Below, piece by piece: positions 24,136 through 34,700 of a stretch of DNA of 64,000 nucleotides. The DNA comes from Tumidithrix helvetica. GTDB taxonomy: Bacteria; Cyanobacteriota; Cyanobacteriia; Pseudanabaenales; Pseudanabaenaceae. The position numbers and the translations under genes were made by a program. Under the pieces are notes generated by a model. The model was not told the origin of the DNA and ran no database searches. It saw nothing but the letters and a program-made list of their open reading frames with translations. Every line of letters begins with the position of its first letter. Position 1 is the stretch's first letter. The stretch is from positions 1 to 64,000 of the forward strand of contig NZ_CBDDRA010000030.1 of the NCBI RefSeq assembly GCF_965232925.1. The letters are read 5' to 3'.

Positions 24136-26838
24136 TTGAAAAATATCATTTTGCCAAGGCGAGAGAGTTTAGTGCAGCGCGTGCTGTGGGGCTTGACTAT
24201 CAGTGTGACCCTCCTTGCCACTGCCTCGATGATGCTCTTGTTGTACGTGCATCAAGGCACACCCGAATTTCAACAACTGGCGACTTGGATTGCGATCGCG
24301 GCTTTAATTGCAGGTCTAGCTGCAGGCATCTTTGTGGCACGCTCGATCGTGCGTAGCATTCAGCCGTCACTCACAGAGCTATCGCAGGTCGCAGAAGAGA
24401 TCTCTACAGGCAACCTCTCGGTGCGATCGTCGATCGCGCGCTACGACGAACTCGGCGAATTTGCTGAAGTCTTTAACCGTATGGCGGCACAACTAGAGGC
24501 AAAGACCGCCAAGCTAGAGGCAAGGGATATTCAATTTAGCTTGCAGTCTTTCGATCAAGTCTTGGTCAACACCACCGATCTGACCAAGCTGATCAAAACC
24601 AGTCTAGAAAAGGTCTGTCAATTGACCAATGCTCAGTTAGGCAACTTATATCTGTGGGAAAGTAGTAATGCTTTTCCAGATGGGAATCGCTTGGTGCTAG
24701 TGGCAGAATGGGGCTATAAAACCAGTCACCTGATGCAAGAAATTGCCATGGGAGATGGTCTGATTGGACAAGCTGCGCAGTTAGGTGAGGCGGTGATTTG
24801 GGAAGGAGATCAACTCAACGGACAACCCTTGGTTTACCGCACGCCCGCAGGCGATCTCTTACCTCAGAGTCTCTCAGCTTGGCCTTTGATGCTCAAAAAG
24901 AACGTGATTGGCGTGCTGTTTTTAGGTAGCCTTGCCAAGCTTTCGCCCCAAAGTCGGAACCTATTGCGATCGATCGATCGCCGTCTGGCGACCGCAATTA
25001 GCAATGCCCAGAGCGTTCAGACGATCGCCCGTCAAAGGGAAGAACTTACAACCGTATTCGAGCAATTGGCCGATGGCATTTTGCTCAGCGATCCAGCGGG
25101 AAGAATTCTCAAAATTAACTCGGCGGGACGAGCCATGTTAGGCGTGCCGAATCCCGAAAGCGAAAATGGGGCTAAGACCTCGCCTTTAGTGGCGAAATCG
25201 ATGGAAGATGTGATCGAGCAGTTTGACATTCGCCATCCCAATGGTGAGCCTTTGGAAATGTCGGAATTGGTAATTTTCCGTGCTATGTCTACGGGGGAGG
25301 TCGTAGAGGATTTGGTGGTGCTGCGTCATCCCAATGATAGCGAGGTGATCTTAAGTACCAAAGCCGCACCTCTCGTGGGCATGGAAGCGGAACTGATTGG
25401 CAGTGTGATGATTTTGCGCGATGTCACTGACGAACGTTATCGTGACAAGGTGATGCAAGAAACCAATCGCATCATGATCGATCAACAGCGACGCATGAGC
25501 ATTTTGCAACGGCTCACAAACTTGATCAACCAACAGTTGCAGGACTTAAACGTACTGTTGGAATCAGTCGTAGAAGCGACCTGTGATGCGATCGCTTGGG
25601 CAGAATTATGCGTCTTGGTGCTCTACGATCCCAAGTCAGATCGGCTGGTTTTCTCGGCAACGAATGGACTGCCCGAAGGATTTCCTAAGGATGCTGCCTA
25701 TACGCTCGACCAACAGAATCTGATTATGCAGGTATTTCAACAGGGGATTCCGATTGAGATTAAAGCGGGAGAAGCTTATCTTGTTGAAGAATTACCCGTC
25801 AAGAGTGCCCTTTGCGTCCCGATTGAGTCTAGTCGCTCTGGTCGTTTGGGGGTTTTAGCGATCGCCCATTCCCAATTGGAACGCGCCAGTTCTAGAGAGG
25901 ATATTACGCTGTTGGCTTCCTTTGGGGTTCAGGCAGCGATTGCGATCGGGAACGCTCAACTGATTAACCAAATTGAAGCGCAAAACGCTCAGTTAATTGA
26001 GGCAACCCAACTGAAGAGCCAGTTTCTCGCCAACATGAGCCACGAGCTACGCACGCCAATGAATGCGATCATCGGCTTTTCGCAAGTGCTGCTGCGCCAA
26101 CGCCGCGATGTGCTGAGCGAGAATCAAGCCGACATGGTGGAACGCATTCTGCGCAATGGTAAGAACCTGCTGGAACTGATTAATGACATTCTCGACCTGT
26201 CAAAAATCGAAGCAGGACGCATGGAACCTCATCCTGAGTTTTTTAATCTTGACGAACTGATTCATCATACCTGTGAGAGCCTGCAACCACTTGCCTCCAA
26301 TAAATCGTTAGCCTTTGTGTTTGAAAATCAAATTGGCAAATGTACGGTCTATCACGACCCAATGCGGATTAAACAGGTGATTACCAATTTGGTCTCCAAT
26401 GCAATTAAGTTCACAGATCGGGGCGAAGTGCGTGTAGAACTTAAATATGGAACGAAATTTAGCGATCGCGATAGTAACCTAGAAAACGACAAGCTAGAAA
26501 AATCAAAACTTCCAGAAGAGCCAGCGATCGTGAATGGAGATATTCAAGGTCTAGTGCAGGGCTTGGATGGTCAAAATTCAGCCTTGCCAAGCTCCGACTC
26601 TTTAATCGTTGCCGTGCATGATACAGGAATTGGGATTGAGCCTGAGTTTCAACGTACAATTTTCGAGCAGTTTCGACAGGTCGATCAGTCGTCAACCCGC
26701 AGACATGGAGGCACTGGTTTAGGCTTAGCAATTACCGAGCAACTGGTTCTGATGATGGGTGGGATGATTGACCTCGAAAGTGCGGTAGGCAAAGGCTCCA
26801 CCTTCACGGTTGAGATTCCCAATCGATATGGGCAGTAG
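24136..26838 (+). CDS. membrane histidine kinase: HAMP-GAF-PAS-GAF-HisKA-HATPase
   Basis: The N-terminus holds two membrane helices (about 14-36 and 47-70) with almost no periplasmic domain. A HAMP domain follows (about 70-120), then GAF (about 140-300), PAS (about 305-430) and GAF (about 455-615). HisKA has H636 in NMSHELRTPMNA, and the HATPase ends with GGTGLGLAITEQL. About 55 polar residues are inserted inside the HATPase, after NAIKFTDRGEVRVELKYG. There is no receiver domain. The start used is TTG at 24136. A GTG at 24172, preceded by a purine-rich stretch, is an alternative. With no large extracellular domain, the signal is probably sensed in the cytoplasm or membrane. Confidence 0.85.
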   Translation: MKNIILPRRESLVQRVLWGLTISVTLLATASMMLLLYVHQGTPEFQQLATWIAIAALIAGLAAGIFVARSIVRSIQPSLTELSQVAEEISTGNLSVRSSIARYDELGEFAEVFNRMAAQLEAKTAKLEARDIQFSLQSFDQVLVNTTDLTKLIKTSLEKVCQLTNAQLGNLYLWESSNAFPDGNRLVLVAEWGYKTSHLMQEIAMGDGLIGQAAQLGEAVIWEGDQLNGQPLVYRTPAGDLLPQSLSAWPLMLKKNVIGVLFLGSLAKLSPQSRNLLRSIDRRLATAISNAQSVQTIARQREELTTVFEQLADGILLSDPAGRILKINSAGRAMLGVPNPESENGAKTSPLVAKSMEDVIEQFDIRHPNGEPLEMSELVIFRAMSTGEVVEDLVVLRHPNDSEVILSTKAAPLVGMEAELIGSVMILRDVTDERYRDKVMQETNRIMIDQQRRMSILQRLTNLINQQLQDLNVLLESVVEATCDAIAWAELCVLVLYDPKSDRLVFSATNGLPEGFPKDAAYTLDQQNLIMQVFQQGIPIEIKAGEAYLVEELPVKSALCVPIESSRSGRLGVLAIAHSQLERASSREDITLLASFGVQAAIAIGNAQLINQIEAQNAQLIEATQLKSQFLANMSHELRTPMNAIIGFSQVLLRQRRDVLSENQADMVERILRNGKNLLELINDILDLSKIEAGRMEPHPEFFNLDELIHHTCESLQPLASNKSLAFVFENQIGKCTVYHDPMRIKQVITNLVSNAIKFTDRGEVRVELKYGTKFSDRDSNLENDKLEKSKLPEEPAIVNGDIQGLVQGLDGQNSALPSSDSLIVAVHDTGIGIEPEFQRTIFEQFRQVDQSSTRRHGGTGLGLAITEQLVLMMGGMIDLESAVGKGSTFTVEIPNRYGQ

Positions 26839-26870
26839 AAAGAATGTCAATTGTTCCAGAAGCACAGGCG

Positions 26871-26907
26871 ATAAAAAAATAGGGATACATAATTTATATG
26901 TACCCCT
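26871..26907 (-). terminator. rho-independent terminator for the FKBP gene
   Basis: On the minus strand, AGGGGTACAT pairs with a near-complementary ATGTATCCCT (26881-26907), and ATTTTTTTAT follows (26880-26871). Stem plus T-run is a classical intrinsic terminator. It may also stop the convergent kinase transcript. Confidence 0.75.
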
Positions 26908-26928
26908 AAATCGAATATGGAAATTTGA

Positions 26929-27465
26929 CTAAGAAAGACTGAGCAATTCTACATCAAAGATCAAGGTAGCATTGGGGGGAATGACGCCACCTGCACCACG
27001 CGCACCATAGCCCAACTCAGGGGGAATCGTCAGAATGCGACGACCGCCCACTCTCATGGTGGAAAGCCCTTCATCCCAGCCCTTGATCACTTGACCGACG
27101 CCAAGTTGAAAAGAGAAAGGACTATTGCGATCGCGGGAGCTATCAAATTTTGTGCCATTTTCTAGCGTGCCAATGTAATGCACGTTCACTTTCTGACCTT
27201 TTTTGGGAAGTGCCCCAGTGCCAACTTTGATTTCTTGGTACTTCAGACCAGATTCTGTCGTAACGATTTCCGCATCATTCGAAGATGTCATTTGAGCAAT
27301 TTCCGTAGTAGGGTTATTAGTTATGGTTGCAGGGGTAAGTTCAGAAGCATTGACTGCCGATTGCCCACCGACAATTTGTGCGACGACCAAGACGACAACA
27401 GCGATCGCAACAATCGCAAAGCTGATTAAAATTCCTTTCAAGGGTTGTTTCTCCAACTCAATCAA
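26929..27465 (-). CDS. FKBP-type peptidyl-prolyl cis-trans isomerase, membrane-anchored
   Basis: This catalyses proline isomerisation in exported proteins. The 178 residues comprise an N-terminal hydrophobic anchor (ILISFAIVAIAVVVLVVAQI, about 12-31), a linker, and an FKBP domain (about 75-178). The FKBP core motifs are VHYIGTLENGTKFDSS, FQLGVGQVIKGWDEGL, and RILTIPPELGYGARGAGGVI followed by LIFDVELL. The protein should face the periplasm or thylakoid lumen. The start appears to be TTG at 27465, as no in-frame ATG precedes the anchor. Confidence 0.9.
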   Translation of the reverse strand: MIELEKQPLKGILISFAIVAIAVVVLVVAQIVGGQSAVNASELTPATITNNPTTEIAQMTSSNDAEIVTTESGLKYQEIKVGTGALPKKGQKVNVHYIGTLENGTKFDSSRDRNSPFSFQLGVGQVIKGWDEGLSTMRVGGRRILTIPPELGYGARGAGGVIPPNATLIFDVELLSLS

Positions 27466-27612
27466 CTAGGTTTATATTTTTTGGGGATAGAACCCATCGC
27501 GTCCACATGAGGCTGTTAAAATGCCTGTGGCTTTGAGCTAATGGCATCCTATCATTTTGCTTGGCATTCGATCGGAACCTTCAGACAAAATTCAGGATAG
27601 CAAAACTCGTAA

Positions 27613-28404
27613 ATGTCCATACAACCTGTCTATATCATTGGTGCGGGCCCAGGAGATCCCGATCTAATCACGGTCAAAGGTCGTAAACTCTTGGCGGCGG
27701 CAGATGTCGCGATCTATGCCAGTTCGCTTGTGCCCGAGCAGATGCTAGAGGTATGTCGTCCTGATGCCGAGTTGGTTGCCACTGCCAGCATGACCTTAGA
27801 AGAAATTTTAGATTTTACGATCGCAAGGGCGCGATCGCATCAATTAGTCGTGCGGTTGCATGATGGCGATCCGAGCCTATATGGGGCGATTCACGAGCAA
27901 ATTATGGCTTTGAATGCTGCCGAGATTCCATTTGAGATTATCCCTGGGGTGAGTGCTTTTCAACTCGCAGCCGCCAGACTACAGGTAGAGTTGACCGTGC
28001 CTGAGTTGGTACAGACCATTATCCTCACGCGCATTAGCGGACGTACCAAAGTCCCCGAGCGCGAAGAATTATCGAGTTTGGCAGCCCATCAAGCCTCTCT
28101 CTGTCTCTACCTCAGCGCCCGTCATGTTGAAGACGCTCAAGCCAAACTATTAGCCCATTATCCCTCCGAGACAACGGTGGCAATTTGCTATCGGCTGGGA
28201 TGGACGGATGAGAAAATTTTGCTCGTGCCCCTGCATGAAATGGCTTCTGCTACCCGCGACCAAGATCTGATCCGCACAACGCTTTACATAATTAGTCCCG
28301 CCTTAGGTGAAGCCCAAGCAAGACGAGAAAAACTCGGTACGGCGCGATCGCGCCTTTACCACCCGACTTACGAGCGCCTGTTTCGCGATCCGAGCAAATC
28401 TTAA
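27613..28404 (+). CDS. cobM: precorrin-4 / cobalt-precorrin-4 C11-methyltransferase
   Basis: This is a SAM-dependent methyltransferase of corrinoid (cobalamin) ring synthesis. The 263 residues match CobM/CbiF: VYIIGAGPGDPDLITVKGRK at the N-terminus, YASSLVPEQML, the HDGDPSLYGAI loop, the FEIIPGVSAFQLAAARL motif and TIILTRISGRTKVPERE. The gene is not in a cobalamin operon here. Cyanobacteria generally make pseudocobalamin by the cobalt-early route, so cobalt-precorrin-4 is the likelier substrate. Confidence 0.92.
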   Translation: MSIQPVYIIGAGPGDPDLITVKGRKLLAAADVAIYASSLVPEQMLEVCRPDAELVATASMTLEEILDFTIARARSHQLVVRLHDGDPSLYGAIHEQIMALNAAEIPFEIIPGVSAFQLAAARLQVELTVPELVQTIILTRISGRTKVPEREELSSLAAHQASLCLYLSARHVEDAQAKLLAHYPSETTVAICYRLGWTDEKILLVPLHEMASATRDQDLIRTTLYIISPALGEAQARREKLGTARSRLYHPTYERLFRDPSKS

Positions 28405-28529
28405 TAAATCAAGTAAAGTAATGAGCCAGTTTAAGGTAGGCTTTGTACTTATTTAACGTGATTTCAACTTCAAGTGGATGATGGCTCCCATACCGACGCG
28501 AACTGAATTTTTAATTCTGATTAAATGGT

Positions 28530-29921
28530 GTGATTATGTCCCGACAGAACAATAGGTCAAAAGATACAGCAGCTTCAGTAAAAGGTTCTAAAAATCGAGT
28601 GCGATGGGCAGTTCTAGGATTTGGCTCAGTAGCGGCGATCGCCGTGACAACACAGGCGATCGCACAGCAAATTAAACCACCTATAAGCAAGTCTGTAGCC
28701 CTCGCCCCTAAACAATCTAGTGCCGAACGCGAACTTGCTTTACAGAACTCTATTCATGCGATCGCTGAAATTAAGGGCGAGTTCAAACGCTTCACACCGA
28801 ATGGACAGGGGATTTTCACGGTTCTTAGCGATCGCACCAAAGTCTATCTCTACGATTTAACTGGTAAGCATCTCGCACAGTTTGATGGAGATCTAGAAGA
28901 TATTAGCCCCACAGGTGCGCATATTGTCACATCAAGTCCTGTGACATTTCGTCCATACGATTTTTCTGGCAAACATATTTCCGTCCCAAGCCAAGCTGTA
29001 GTTCGTCTATACGATTTATCAGGTAGCCTTGTCGCCCAATTTGAAGGGATTTTCCCGAAGTTTAATGTTAGTGGACAACGCATCGTTACGCGCAGCGCCA
29101 ACTCCCATGAGATTTATCTCTACGATCTAAAAGGAAAACGATTGGCTCAAATGACAGGAATCTCTTATCGCTTTAGCGCGGATGGAAAGTACCTGATCGT
29201 CATGCCTATTTTTGGAGAATCTATCGATCCTGGAGAGAACAGTCAGCTTTATGACACATCGACAGGAGAGAAACTGGCAGAGTTTGAGGGAGAATTTCAC
29301 GGCTTTAGTGCTGACGGTAAGCAAGTTGTGACAATATCTTCTCAAGACCAAGCATTTTTGTATGATTTATCTGGACAAAAGCTCAGGCAATTTGATGGCA
29401 ATTTTGCAAAATTTAGCCCGACGGAATCTCTTCTCGTCGTTAGTTTTAATGAAGAGAGTCGCCTGTATAACTTTTCTGGGCAAGAGATCGATCGCTTTGC
29501 AGGATATTCTCCTAGTTTTAGCCCAGATGGGCAACGCATTTCCACTTACAAATATAACAAGATCGCTACATTTCTCTACGATCGCTCTGGTAAGTTCTTG
29601 GCTGAGATGCAAGGAGGGTTACCTAGTTTTAGCGCTGATGGAAAAACTGTATTTATCTTCAATTCTATCAATGGCAAGGGCTATCTCTACGATTCATTCG
29701 GGAAGCTTTTAACTGAATTCGATCGAGAGTTTCTCGGCTTTAGTGAGGACAGCAAGTTCTTTGCAACCAAGTTTGAACAAAGCAACCTAGTGTATTTACT
29801 TGATATCTCAGGTAAAAAATTGGCACAATTTGAGGGGAAAAGCATAAACTTTGCCCCTAATCGGAAAACTATCGTCACAACGCTATCAGGGACTAGCAAG
29901 ATTTATAGCCTTTTAAGGTAA
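28530..29921 (+). CDS. repeat protein, probable beta-propeller, membrane or periplasmic
   Basis: After a basic N-terminus and one hydrophobic segment (WAVLGFGSVAAIAVTTQAIA, about 27-46), residues 75-463 are built of roughly ten units of about 35-45 residues. The pattern is xLYDLSGKxLAQFxGxFxxFSxDGKxxVT. This is WD40/TolB-like and predicts a propeller. Each unit ends with a Phe-Ser/Asn-x-Asp/Thr-Gly turn. No catalytic motif is seen, and it may be a binding scaffold outside the cytoplasm. An ATG at 28536, two codons in, is as good a start as the GTG at 28530. Confidence 0.65.
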   Translation: MIMSRQNNRSKDTAASVKGSKNRVRWAVLGFGSVAAIAVTTQAIAQQIKPPISKSVALAPKQSSAERELALQNSIHAIAEIKGEFKRFTPNGQGIFTVLSDRTKVYLYDLTGKHLAQFDGDLEDISPTGAHIVTSSPVTFRPYDFSGKHISVPSQAVVRLYDLSGSLVAQFEGIFPKFNVSGQRIVTRSANSHEIYLYDLKGKRLAQMTGISYRFSADGKYLIVMPIFGESIDPGENSQLYDTSTGEKLAEFEGEFHGFSADGKQVVTISSQDQAFLYDLSGQKLRQFDGNFAKFSPTESLLVVSFNEESRLYNFSGQEIDRFAGYSPSFSPDGQRISTYKYNKIATFLYDRSGKFLAEMQGGLPSFSADGKTVFIFNSINGKGYLYDSFGKLLTEFDREFLGFSEDSKFFATKFEQSNLVYLLDISGKKLAQFEGKSINFAPNRKTIVTTLSGTSKIYSLLR

Positions 29922-30130
29922 CAGAATGCTTATGAAGCTCTTGTTACTGCTTCCGCGCTATCAAGTAGGAGGAGCGAAACCCTCTCGATCGTTAAGACAC
30001 ATAATATATGGAATTCTCTTTTTATGAAAGAGGGGATTAGAGGAGGAAGATAGGCAAATTTCTACGTAATGACATCAGTTAAGCAAGGGTTAGGAAAGTT
30101 ATTCATTTTCGATTTGTAGGATGAGGAGTT

Positions 30131-31729
30131 ATGGACAAGAACATCAGTATCTTTAGTAAAACTGTTATTGGCATATTCTGTATCATCAGCTTGTCAGGAG
30201 GAGAAAGCCTTAAAGCAGAACAGGATGATAACCCGATTATGCGCGTAGGAATTGTGCAGCGATTTGGGGCAAATCCTCAAGATCGGATTACGATTAAAGC
30301 CCCCTCTGGCGATACTCTCACCCTGAGTTTCAAGTCTGGCGAAACCACCCAAACGGTGACAACTTCAGAAGTCGTGCTTGAGATTAACGCGCAACCGCTA
30401 GCACAACCGATTGTCGAAGAACGCATCGTGCTCAGCAACCATCGCAGCTTTGAGAATGCTGCAGCCAGTGCGTTTCATTGGCAAGAAAAGGGCATAGCCA
30501 CTGAGATCGCCCAACCCAAGCGTTGGCAAGTCTGGGCAAAACGAGATATTTATGATTCCTCGTTGCTGCGCCAACTCCTGCTTTTTAGTCTGCGCATTCA
30601 GGGCAACGATCTGGTGCAAATAGAGCGCAAAACCCTCTCTCAAAAGGCGATCGCTTCTTGGGTCGTGGGGAATTTTCGTTATAACCGCGATCGTCTCGAT
30701 ATCAGTAGCGGTCGTGGCATTGTCGAGGTGAACAATCGCCCCTATGCAGGCACATTGCGGCTTCAGCCCAATGCTCACCACAACTATACCCTCGTCAATA
30801 ACGTCCCCCTAGAAACCTATCTGCGCGGGGTTGTGCCCCATGAAATTGGCTATGATGCGCCCTATCCCGCTGTGCAAGCCCAAGCAGTACTGGCACGAAC
30901 CTACATTCTTGCTAGCCGCCATCGCTTTGTCGTGGATGACTACGACCTCTGTGCCACAACCCAATGCCAAGTTTATCAAGGTCTAGAGGGAACTAGTGAA
31001 GTCGCCGATCGCGCGATCGTAGACACGCGCAGCCGCGTTCTCACCTTTAACAATCGCGTCGTCGATGCTTTATATTCCTCCACAACTGGGGGTGTCACTG
31101 CTGATTACAACGATATCTGGGATGGCAAACCCAGACCCTATCTCAAGTCTATCGTTGATGCCGTCAATCTTTCCTTTGACACTAATTTATCGAATGAAAA
31201 GAACTTCCGTACCTTTATCGCAAGGAAGGACGGCTTTAATGAAGCAGGTTGGCATACCTTCCGCTGGAAAAAGGATGGGACGCTGGATGAGATCAAAGGA
31301 ACCTTACAAAATTTTTTAAGGCTCTCTGGCGATACGCAAACCAGATTTAACCAAATTAAGCAAATTCAAATTACCGAACGGGCTGCTTCGGGGCGGGTGC
31401 AGGAAATGGAAGTAGAAACGGATACGGGTAAAATCAAGGTGAGGAAAGATGAAATCATCGATGCGTTTGAACCACCCGATAGCCTCCTGTTTTATATCCA
31501 ACCGATCTACGAAGAGAATTCCAATGCTGACTCAAAAGCAGCAAAGGTAATCAAGGGCTATTCCTTTATTGGCGGCGGTCTAGGGCATGGTGTAGGCATG
31601 AGCCAAACAGGTTCCTATCGCCTCGCGAGAATGGGATGGTCCTACGATCGCATTCTCAGCTTCTACTATGCTGGTACGCAACTTCAGGTCGTCAAACCTG
31701 AATTTTGGCTGGATAAACCTTTGCCCTAA
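30131..31729 (+). CDS. SpoIID/LytB-domain protein
   Basis: An N-terminal signal-like segment (about 8-25) is followed by a non-conserved region and then a SpoIID domain (about 220-530). The domain's recognisable stretches are VPLETYLRGVVPHEIGYDAP, AVQAQAVLARTYIL and YSSTTGGVTADYNDIW. The closing motif is GLGHGVGMSQTGSYRLAR. SpoIID in Bacillus is a lytic transglycosylase acting on denuded glycan strands. In cyanobacteria the family is thought to act in cell-wall remodelling. The catalytic-region Glu in VPHEIG is present. It converges with the next kinase gene, with only 5 bp between the stops. Confidence 0.85.
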   Translation: MDKNISIFSKTVIGIFCIISLSGGESLKAEQDDNPIMRVGIVQRFGANPQDRITIKAPSGDTLTLSFKSGETTQTVTTSEVVLEINAQPLAQPIVEERIVLSNHRSFENAAASAFHWQEKGIATEIAQPKRWQVWAKRDIYDSSLLRQLLLFSLRIQGNDLVQIERKTLSQKAIASWVVGNFRYNRDRLDISSGRGIVEVNNRPYAGTLRLQPNAHHNYTLVNNVPLETYLRGVVPHEIGYDAPYPAVQAQAVLARTYILASRHRFVVDDYDLCATTQCQVYQGLEGTSEVADRAIVDTRSRVLTFNNRVVDALYSSTTGGVTADYNDIWDGKPRPYLKSIVDAVNLSFDTNLSNEKNFRTFIARKDGFNEAGWHTFRWKKDGTLDEIKGTLQNFLRLSGDTQTRFNQIKQIQITERAASGRVQEMEVETDTGKIKVRKDEIIDAFEPPDSLLFYIQPIYEENSNADSKAAKVIKGYSFIGGGLGHGVGMSQTGSYRLARMGWSYDRILSFYYAGTQLQVVKPEFWLDKPLP

Positions 31730-31734
31730 ACCTA

Positions 31735-34700
31735 TTAAAATAGCGATGAGTAGGGAATTTGTCTTAGCGCTTCACACAAGGCTTCCATTTGCAGGGGCTT
31801 AGTGAGGTAATGATTCATCCCTACAGATAACGCTTCTTGACGCGATTCTTGAAAAGCGTTGGCAGACAAGCCAATAATCCATGTGTTTGTAGAGTCTTTT
31901 TCACGAATCAATCGTGTAGCTGTTAGTCCATCCATTTCAGGCATTTGGATATCCATTAAAACGAGGTCGTAAGGCTGTTTCTCTAGAGCCGCGATCGCTG
32001 CTTTACCATTATTACAAATATCTGCTTGATAGCCCAATTTCTGTAACAGTCGGCGAATTACGAGTTGATTGGTGAGATTATCTTCCGCTACAAGGATTTG
32101 TAGAGGATGTTGTAGAGCAAACTCAGTCGTCCATTTCGATTGAGAGGCGATCGCGGTAGGCTTTGCCGTATCGATTGTAAAAAATTGAGAAAGCGTTTGA
32201 TAAAGTTGCGAACTTTTGAGAGGTTTGGGAAGACAGGCTGCTACAGGCAGATGGTTAGGAATCTCCACAGGTTCAAAGGCGGTTAGCAAAACCAAGGGAA
32301 TAGAAGGGAAATGGATTTGGATGCTCGTCGCTAATTGACTCCAATCGGTATCGGGCATGCGCCAATCGAGAATTGCTAGATCGAAGGCAAGATTTTGATG
32401 TAAGAGCGATAGGGCTTCTTGCTCGGAAGCTGCGGTTTGGACGGACATTCCCCAAGATTTCAGATAATGCGCGATCGCTTGACGATTGACCGCAGTATCA
32501 TCAATAATCAGTGCGGTTTTATCGTATAGCGTTGGCAATTTAAGTAAGCGATCGGAAGGAAGTACTTGGGCTTGAATGGAGAAACGGAAAGTCGAGCCTT
32601 TCCCCAGTTGGCTTTCCACCCCAATTTTTCCACCCATCATTTCGCATAGCCGCTTGCAAATGGTTAAGCCTAAACCCGTTCCACCATAGCGACGCGTAAT
32701 CGAACTATCGGCTTGACAGAAAGGTTGAAAGAGTTTCTCTAATTGATCGTTTGCGATACCGATACCCGTATCGTGGATAGAAAATACAAACTCGTGGATG
32801 AATGATTCTTGACTGATTGACGAGGCATTTACAGTAACGGTGACTTCTCCTGACTCTGTAAACTTGATCGCATTTCCCAATAGATTTACCAAAACCTGCT
32901 TTAAGCGTGAAGAATCGCCCACGATAGAAGTGGCGAGGGGAAGATTCACAAAGGCTCCCAGTTCGATGGATTTCTCAGATGCACGAGGCGCTAGTAAATC
33001 TAAAGTCTCTTCTAAACAACTATGCAAATCGAACTCGCGTTCTTCTAATTCTAAGCGACCTGCCTCAATACGAGAGAAATCTAAAATATCGTTGATCACG
33101 GATAGCAAGACTTCGCCACCGCTGCGAATGGTTTCGACAAATTGTTTTTGTTCGAGATTGAGTGATGTGTCGAGCAGTAGATCGGATGTAGCAATGACCG
33201 CATTCATAGGAGTGCGAATTTCATGGCTCATGGTCGAGAGAAATTCACTCTTAGCCCGATTAGCAGCTTCAGCGCGTTCTCTTGCCTCGGCAAGTTCAAA
33301 CTCAGTGCGTTTGCGATCGCTGATATCTATGATCGTACCGACCAGTTTTTGTAGCTCATCATTTTCAAGCACAACACTGACAATATCCTGCACCCAAATA
33401 ATGCTGCCATCTGCGGCAATCGTGCGATACTCCATCTCATGATCTTGATGGGCTAGTGTGTTTGTACAACAATATGCCATCACCCGATCGCGATCGTCGG
33501 GATGAATAATATCGCACCAAAAATCCACCTCAAGCCAGCGATCGCAAGGATAACCAAAAATGCGCTCAGCTTGAGGGCTGACAAAGGTCATGCGGTTTGT
33601 GAGTGGATCGGCTTCCCAAAACATATTAGGTAGCAGATTGACTAGATCCTGATATTGTTTCTGCGATTCGCGGAGTGCCAGATCGATGCTTTGGCGTTCG
33701 ATCGCAATGCCTGCAATATGTGCCGCGAGGGCGACAGCTTCCAGTTCTTGGGTGTCAGGTGCTTTGGGTTCGTAATAGTAAACGGCAAAGGTTGCCAAAA
33801 CTTTACTGCCATCGCGATCGAAGATAGGCATCGACCAGCAAGCCTGGAGATTTAATTTTTTATATAAATCTAGAAGATCTAGGCATCTCGGTTCGCTTGT
33901 TGTATCAGCCGCAATAATGATCTCGCGACGAAATGCAGCGGTGCCACAGGTGCCAACACCATCTCCAATTTCAATCCCAACGATCGAGAGACGAAATTCT
34001 TCGGGTAAATTGGGGGCAACACTATCGTAAAATTTATGGTCGTTGTCAATCAAAAAGATGCCGCAGACCGCGTTGTTGAGTTGAATCTCGATTGCCTCTA
34101 CGATCGCGTCAAGGGTTTTGGTAAGAGGCTCGCCCGTTGCAATACTTGCGAGGCTGCGGTTTTGAAGTTCGCGAAGCATTTCGGCTCGCTTACGCTCGGT
34201 AATATCTTCGGAAATCCCTAACAGATATTGGGGATTTCCATAGGCATCAAAGATCGGCAGCTTTTTGGTATGCAGATAGCGCAACCCTTTATCTCGGGTC
34301 TGAATTGGCTCTTCGGCAATATCTAGCAGTTTCCCACCAGCGATTGTCTCTCGATCTTTGGCGATAAAAAAGTCAGCTTGTTCGGGTGGGAAAAAGTCAG
34401 CATCATTTTTTCCTTGTAACGCTTCGCGAGAGTGCCCTAAAAGCTCTTCTAAAGCCTTATTAATCAGAACGAAGCGTAATTCTCTCGCATCTTTGACGAA
34501 GGTGTTAATGGGAATATTATCGACTACGGAATAGAGAAGCTGTTGCATTTGTAAAAGTTCATCTTCCGTCTGCTTGCGATCGGTGATATCCGAAAGCGAA
34601 CCTACAAGTTGCAAAGGTTGACCCGACTCATCCCAAAGTACTTGTCCCTGGATTGCCAACCATTTATACGTCCCATCTTGGCAACGCATGCGATATTCGC

